Of a stretch of 9,912 bases of DNA, positions 7,291 to 9,912 are shown in pieces. The notes below the pieces were generated by a model. The model worked only from the letters and a program-made list of their open reading frames with translations. It had not been told where the DNA came from and ran no database searches. The stretch spans positions 1 through 9,912 of the forward strand of contig WFSM01000077.1 in the NCBI GenBank assembly GCA_015485945.1, given 5' to 3'. The DNA is from Candidatus Bipolaricaulota bacterium. GTDB taxonomy: Bacteria > Bipolaricaulota > Bipolaricaulia > UBA7950 > UBA9294. A program made the position numbers and the translations under genes. The stretch's first letter is position 1. Every line of letters starts with the position of its first letter.

Positions 7291-7321
7291 CGTCGTACCT
7301 TGTGTGCGACGTTTTTCTTTT
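7291..7321 (+). terminator. Intrinsic terminator of the frr-atp operon
   Basis: CGTCGTAC (7291-7298) pairs with GTGCGACG (7304-7311), giving an eight-pair stem with one T-G wobble and a five-base loop. A T-rich run with a single C follows at 7312-7321. It lies 34 bases beyond the atpD stop, in the correct orientation, and separates the atp operon from the IclR gene. Confidence 0.9.
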
Positions 7322-7345
7322 GAGCTTACGATTTTGCACGCTTTC

Positions 7346-7357
7346 GGACATTTGTCC
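7346..7357. promoter_or_regulatory. 12-bp perfect palindrome, candidate IclR-family operator
   Basis: GGACATTTGTCC reads the same on both strands (5-base arms around TT). It ends two bases before the -35 hexamer of the promoter for the IclR-family gene. IclR-family regulators commonly bind short palindromes at or near their own promoters, so autoregulation is a reasonable inference. A related half-site, TCGGACA, occurs at 7261-7267 and again at 7344-7350. No binding evidence is available from sequence alone. Confidence 0.4.
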
Positions 7358-7359
7358 TC

Positions 7360-7388
7360 TTGACGCATGTTCGATTTAACGCTATAGT
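7360..7388 (+). promoter_or_regulatory. Sigma70-type promoter of the IclR-family gene
   Basis: TTGACG (7360-7365) and TATAGT (7383-7388) are spaced by exactly 17 bases, and each differs from consensus at one position. Transcription should begin near 7395, leaving a leader of about 30 bases before ATG 7427. This is the best promoter in the window, and probably also drives the downstream genes because no terminator lies between them. Confidence 0.8.
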
Positions 7389-7412
7389 AGTTTTAATAAG
7401 CGCGAAAGGAAG

Positions 7413-7427
7413 TAGCGTTTTTCGCTA
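7413..7427 (+). promoter_or_regulatory. Inverted repeat between ribosome-binding site and IclR start codon
   Basis: TAGCG-TTTTT-CGCTA is a perfect five-base inverted repeat whose last base is the A of the ATG at 7427. The only Shine-Dalgarno-like sequence, AAAGGA (7405-7410), ends 16 bases before the start, which is too far for normal initiation. Folding this hairpin in the mRNA would shorten that gap or mask the start; as DNA it could instead be an operator. Both readings are inference. Confidence 0.4.
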
Positions 7428-8194
7428 TGGCAGATGCGAAAATATTAGAAAAGGGTCTCAAGCTTTTGGAAGAGCTCGTTCAGAGTGCGGAAGGGAAAAC
7501 AGCGCTCGAGCTGGCTGATCTCCTTGGCATCCATAAAACAAGCGTTTATCGCTACATCAATACCTTTATCCGGATGGGCTATATCCGTGCGGATGGCAAC
7601 GGCGCCTATCATGTGGGAAACAAGATCTTAGAGCTGGGGAGTCAGATGCTCCGCCGGATGCCATTGCGGGAAACCGCCCATCCGTTCCTCGTCAAACTGA
7701 GTGCTGAAACACAAAAAACGGTCCATCTCTGCATCCTTGATGGAGCAGAGGTTATTTATTTGGATAAGGTCGAGAGCCAACGTAGCCTACCCATCATCTC
7801 CCGCATCGGCAGCCGTGCGCCAGCGTACTGTACTGGAGTTGGCAAAGCACTTCTAAGTACTCTACCGACTGATCAGGTTCTCGAACTAATCAAAAGAACC
7901 CCTTTAGTAAAACGCACTGAAAATACAATAACCGATCCGCTCAAATTGCTTGAAGAGCTTAAATTCACCAGGGAACGTGGTTATGCAATCGACGACGGTG
8001 AGCATGAAGAAGGAATCAAATGCTTCGCTGCCCCAATCAAAGGTTTTGGAGGAGAAGTTATAGGGGCAATTAGCATAACCGGCCTAAAACGAGAGCTTGA
8101 TGTTGTATCCATAGCAAAAAGATTAATTGACGCCCTTAAAGAAAAGGTAACGGAAATATCATGGCGCTTAGGTGGCAACTTTAGCCCGAAATAA
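7427..8194 (+). CDS. IclR-family transcriptional regulator
   Basis: A 255-residue DNA-binding regulator. The N-terminal winged helix-turn-helix spans about residues 5-66 (helix-turn-helix near TALELADLLGIHKTSVYRYI, 25-44; wing GNGAYHVG). The C-terminal ligand-binding domain shows the family features APAYCTGVGKALLSTLP (131-147) and RGYAIDDGEHEEGIKCFAAP (174-193), then the GEVIGAISITG strand. Length fits the family. Such proteins act as repressors or activators of catabolic and uptake genes and bind small carbon metabolites; the ligand cannot be told from sequence. ATG 7427 is the only plausible start, since a stop lies in frame at 7397 and no start codon lies between. Base composition falls through the gene, with the last 300 bases AT-rich compared with the atp block. 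The binding-protein gene downstream is its likely target. Confidence 0.93.
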   Translation: MADAKILEKGLKLLEELVQSAEGKTALELADLLGIHKTSVYRYINTFIRMGYIRADGNGAYHVGNKILELGSQMLRRMPLRETAHPFLVKLSAETQKTVHLCILDGAEVIYLDKVESQRSLPIISRIGSRAPAYCTGVGKALLSTLPTDQVLELIKRTPLVKRTENTITDPLKLLEELKFTRERGYAIDDGEHEEGIKCFAAPIKGFGGEVIGAISITGLKRELDVVSIAKRLIDALKEKVTEISWRLGGNFSPK

Positions 8195-8205
8195 GGAGGT
8201 GGTAA

Positions 8206-8241
8206 ATGAACGAAATACAAAAGATTAGGAAAGGGTTCTAA
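8206..8241 (+). CDS. Possible 11-residue ORF between regulator and binding protein
   Basis: ATG 8206 opens an 11-codon frame (MNEIQKIRKGF) ending at TAA 8239. It is preceded by AAGGAGGTGG (8193-8202), which overlaps the regulator's stop codon and has near-perfect anti-Shine-Dalgarno pairing at six bases' spacing. This initiation signal is at least as good as that of any real gene here. The peptide is basic and resembles nothing I know. It could be a leader peptide that sets translation of the downstream gene, a small expressed protein, or the relic of a lost gene's start. The ribosome-binding site is clear; that the peptide has a function is not. Confidence 0.4.
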   Translation: MNEIQKIRKGF

Positions 8242-8256
8242 CTATATAAAGAGGAA

Positions 8257-8270
8257 AAGGAGGAGGTAAA
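8257..8270 (+). promoter_or_regulatory. Strong ribosome-binding site of the solute-binding protein gene
   Basis: AAGGAGGAGGTAAA directly precedes ATG 8271 and fixes that start. It closely resembles the site before the 11-codon ORF (8193-8205, AAGGAGGTGGTAA), so the two translation start regions look like near-copies about 65 bases apart. Confidence 0.8.
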
Positions 8271-9809
8271 ATGCGTAAGTTTATAGTGTTACTCATATTA
8301 GTAGGATTAGCAGGAGTATTGGTGTTGGGGCAGAATGTATTAACGGTCCTTACTACTCAGTCTCCGCCTAATTTAGATCCGGCTGTAGTTACTGATTATG
8401 AATCTGGGATGGTGACTTACAATGTCTATGAGACATTATTGAAATACAATGTTTCTGATTTTAGTATACAACCTTGTTTGGCTACATCTTGGGAGATTTC
8501 GCCTGACGGTCGTTCCATAGTCCTCCATCTGCGGCAAGGTGTTAAGTTTCAGGATGGTACACCATTTAATGCGGAAGCAGTGAAGTTTTCTCTCGAACGT
8601 ACCTTGGCCCTCAATCGAGCACCTGCTACATACCTGAAACCGATTACGAAAGTAGAAGTCTTAGATAACTATACAGTTAAGCTTAGTAGCTCAGAAACTT
8701 GGGCTTTTTGGGAAGATGCACTGGCGACCAGAAAGGCTCTTTCCATAGTGTCTCCCACCTATGTCAAAGCTCATGCAACAGCCGACGATCCATGGGCTGC
8801 TGACTGGATGAATACACATACTTGTGGAACAGGGCCATACATGGTAGCCGAGTGGGTCAAAGGGCAGTACATTAAACTTGTAAAGAACCCGGATTACTGG
8901 CAAGGGTGGAGTAAAAAGAACTTTGACACAGTTTTTGTGCGCATAGTGCGCGAACCTTCGGTGGAAGAATTAATGCTAGCCAGTGGCAAGGCTGATATCG
9001 CATATGACATCCCTGCTACGGATCTCCCTAAGCTAGCGACGAATCCTCAGGTTGTTGTTCGGTTGGTCCCGGGAATGGCGCAGTTGTTTTTCCCTATGAA
9101 GTGTAATAAAGGGCCATTTGCTAACATATTGGTGCGCAAAGCGGTCACCTACGGAATTAACTTACCTGAAGTCTGCAAGGTTTACCCAGGGGCTGTACAG
9201 GCACAAGGGGCAATCCCCCGCAGTATGCTCGGGGCTGATCCGACATTGCCTATCTTCCCTCATGATCCTGTAATTGCTCGGTTACTCCTAGAAAAAGCTG
9301 GGTATAAACCTGGACAGCTTACTATAACAATGGTTTATGTGGCAGGAATAGAATGGGAACGCCGCGCAGCTTTGGTAGTTCAACAGAACCTAGCCGATGT
9401 CGGCATTAATGTAAAACTCGAAGCAATGCCGTGGTCTACCCTCTTTCCTCTCCTTTCCGATCCGCAGAAATCACCTGATTTCTATATATTTTATTCTGCT
9501 GCTCGGTTCGCTGATCCGAACGGTATCCTTAGGGAAACTTTCAGCTCCGATGCTTTGGGTCCCGCTGGATTTAACAATGGATACAGCGATAAGCAATTTG
9601 ACACCTTGTTGAATGAGGCTACAAAAACTGTTAACCGACAAGCACGAGCTAAACTCTACCAACAGGCAGATCGCATCTTGGTCAACGATGTTCCTGCTAT
9701 ATTTGTGTGGGAAATGCCGTATCCTTTTGTCTACAGAGCGGATATCAAAGGTGTGGTTCCAGATCGGCTTTTCCGCGCATATTACTACTATGAGTTGTAC
9801 CGAGGATAA
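8271..9809 (+). CDS. ABC transporter extracellular solute-binding protein, family 5
   Basis: A 512-residue exported protein of the peptide/nickel/oligosaccharide-binding family (SBP family 5, DppA/OppA type), which delivers substrate to an ABC permease. Residues 1-21 are a Sec signal peptide (MRK, hydrophobic core, likely cleavage near VLG-Q). No cysteine follows, so it is not a lipoprotein and is probably free in a periplasm. Family stretches: SWEISPDGRSIVLHLRQGVK (73-92), DGTPFNAEAVKFSLER (95-110), CGTGPYMV (185-192) followed by VKNPDYW (204-210), FANILVRKAVTYGINL (283-298), and the C-terminal Tyr-rich end. Four cysteines (69, 185, 278, 302) could form disulfides outside the cell. Substrate cannot be assigned. 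Codon use (TTA, ATA, GTA, AGA) and composition differ sharply from the atp genes. It is followed at once by a terminator; no permease genes are visible. Confidence 0.94.
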   Translation: MRKFIVLLILVGLAGVLVLGQNVLTVLTTQSPPNLDPAVVTDYESGMVTYNVYETLLKYNVSDFSIQPCLATSWEISPDGRSIVLHLRQGVKFQDGTPFNAEAVKFSLERTLALNRAPATYLKPITKVEVLDNYTVKLSSSETWAFWEDALATRKALSIVSPTYVKAHATADDPWAADWMNTHTCGTGPYMVAEWVKGQYIKLVKNPDYWQGWSKKNFDTVFVRIVREPSVEELMLASGKADIAYDIPATDLPKLATNPQVVVRLVPGMAQLFFPMKCNKGPFANILVRKAVTYGINLPEVCKVYPGAVQAQGAIPRSMLGADPTLPIFPHDPVIARLLLEKAGYKPGQLTITMVYVAGIEWERRAALVVQQNLADVGINVKLEAMPWSTLFPLLSDPQKSPDFYIFYSAARFADPNGILRETFSSDALGPAGFNNGYSDKQFDTLLNEATKTVNRQARAKLYQQADRILVNDVPAIFVWEMPYPFVYRADIKGVVPDRLFRAYYYYELYRG

Positions 9810-9823
9810 ATAAGAAATTAAAG

Positions 9824-9856
9824 GGGCTTCTTCCTATCAAAAGAAGCCCTTTTTTT
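9824..9856 (+). terminator. Intrinsic terminator after the solute-binding protein gene
   Basis: GGGCTTCTT (9824-9832) pairs perfectly with AAGAAGCCC (9841-9849) around an eight-base loop, followed by seven T (9850-9856). The A residues at 9821-9822 can extend the stem into the T run. It starts 15 bases after the stop codon and should end most transcripts, keeping the binding protein apart from the next gene. Confidence 0.93.
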
Positions 9857-9883
9857 ACTAATTTACGAGGGAGAGTTACAAAA

Positions 9884-9912
9884 ATGGAATACCTGATTGT
9901 CGGTGCTAGCGC
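9884..9912 (+). CDS. Start of a probable FAD/NAD(P)-dependent oxidoreductase
   Basis: ATG 9884 begins a frame running off the right edge; nine full codons are visible, reading MEYLIVGAS, with the next codon beginning GC (Ala). A beta strand leading into G-x-S-A is how many flavin-dependent pyridine nucleotide-disulfide oxidoreductases begin (NADH oxidase and CoA-disulfide reductase relatives have G-x-S-A-A-G). GAGGGAG (9867-9873) lies ten bases upstream as a ribosome-binding site. With so few residues the family call is tentative; any Rossmann-fold protein could start this way. It lies after a terminator, so read-through or an undetected promoter must drive it. Confidence 0.45.

Noticed and set aside
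8243..8250. TATATAAA as a -10 box of a separate promoter for the binding-protein gene
   Set aside because: No -35-like hexamer lies 16 to 18 bases upstream and no extended -10 TG is present; AT-rich spacer sequence explains it as well.
1..9912. CRISPR array, tRNA or rRNA gene, insertion sequence or phage genes
   Set aside because: No spaced direct repeats, tRNA-like cloverleaf, rRNA-like stretch, transposase or terminal inverted repeats were seen on reading both strands; a covariance-model scan was not possible.

Overview
The window is chromosomal bacterial sequence, with every supported gene on the + strand. Its core is an F1Fo ATP synthase operon led by the ribosome recycling factor gene: frr-atpI-atpB-atpE-atpF-atpH-atpA-atpG-atpD. 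Neighbouring genes either overlap or lie 2 to 23 bases apart. The c subunit carries two ion-binding carboxylates (E41 and E74) plus the S75, T76 and Y79 ligand set. This matches the two-carboxylate Na+-driven rotor known from Fusobacterium nucleatum, so the enzyme probably couples ATP synthesis or hydrolysis to a sodium gradient. That points to an anaerobic or fermentative lifestyle. No epsilon subunit gene (atpC) follows atpD, where it normally sits.

Layout: bases 3-239 are the 3' end of an unrecognised coiled-coil protein. A sigma70-like promoter (282-310) precedes frr. The ATP synthase genes run from 906 to 7257 and end at a strong intrinsic terminator (7291-7321). A second unit follows: a good promoter (7360-7388) with a 12-bp palindrome just upstream, an IclR-family regulator (7427-8194), an 11-codon ORF with a strong Shine-Dalgarno site (8206-8241), and a family 5 (peptide/nickel/sugar type) extracellular solute-binding protein (8271-9809) closed by another intrinsic terminator (9824-9856). 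The window ends in the first codons of what looks like an FAD/NAD(P)-dependent oxidoreductase.

The frr-atp block is GC-rich (36 and 44 G+C in two 60-base rows counted by hand). The regulator's 3' half and the binding-protein gene are much more AT-rich (20, 22 and 26 per 60 in three counted rows) and use different codons. The right-hand unit therefore has a different history or expression class. The binding protein has a Sec-type signal peptide without a lipobox cysteine, which suits a diderm cell with a periplasm. I cannot name the organism. A deep-branching uncultured anaerobic diderm lineage (for example Bipolaricaulota-like) is a guess from overall impression, not something shown here.

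How the parts fit: the ATP synthase links ion gradient and ATP. The right-hand unit looks like a regulated uptake module in which the IclR protein senses a small molecule and controls itself and probably the binding protein; the permease and ATPase genes are not in the window. The observations most worth following are the two-carboxylate c subunit, the missing atpC, frr as the first gene of the atp operon, and the unusual leader and spacer architecture around the IclR and binding-protein genes.
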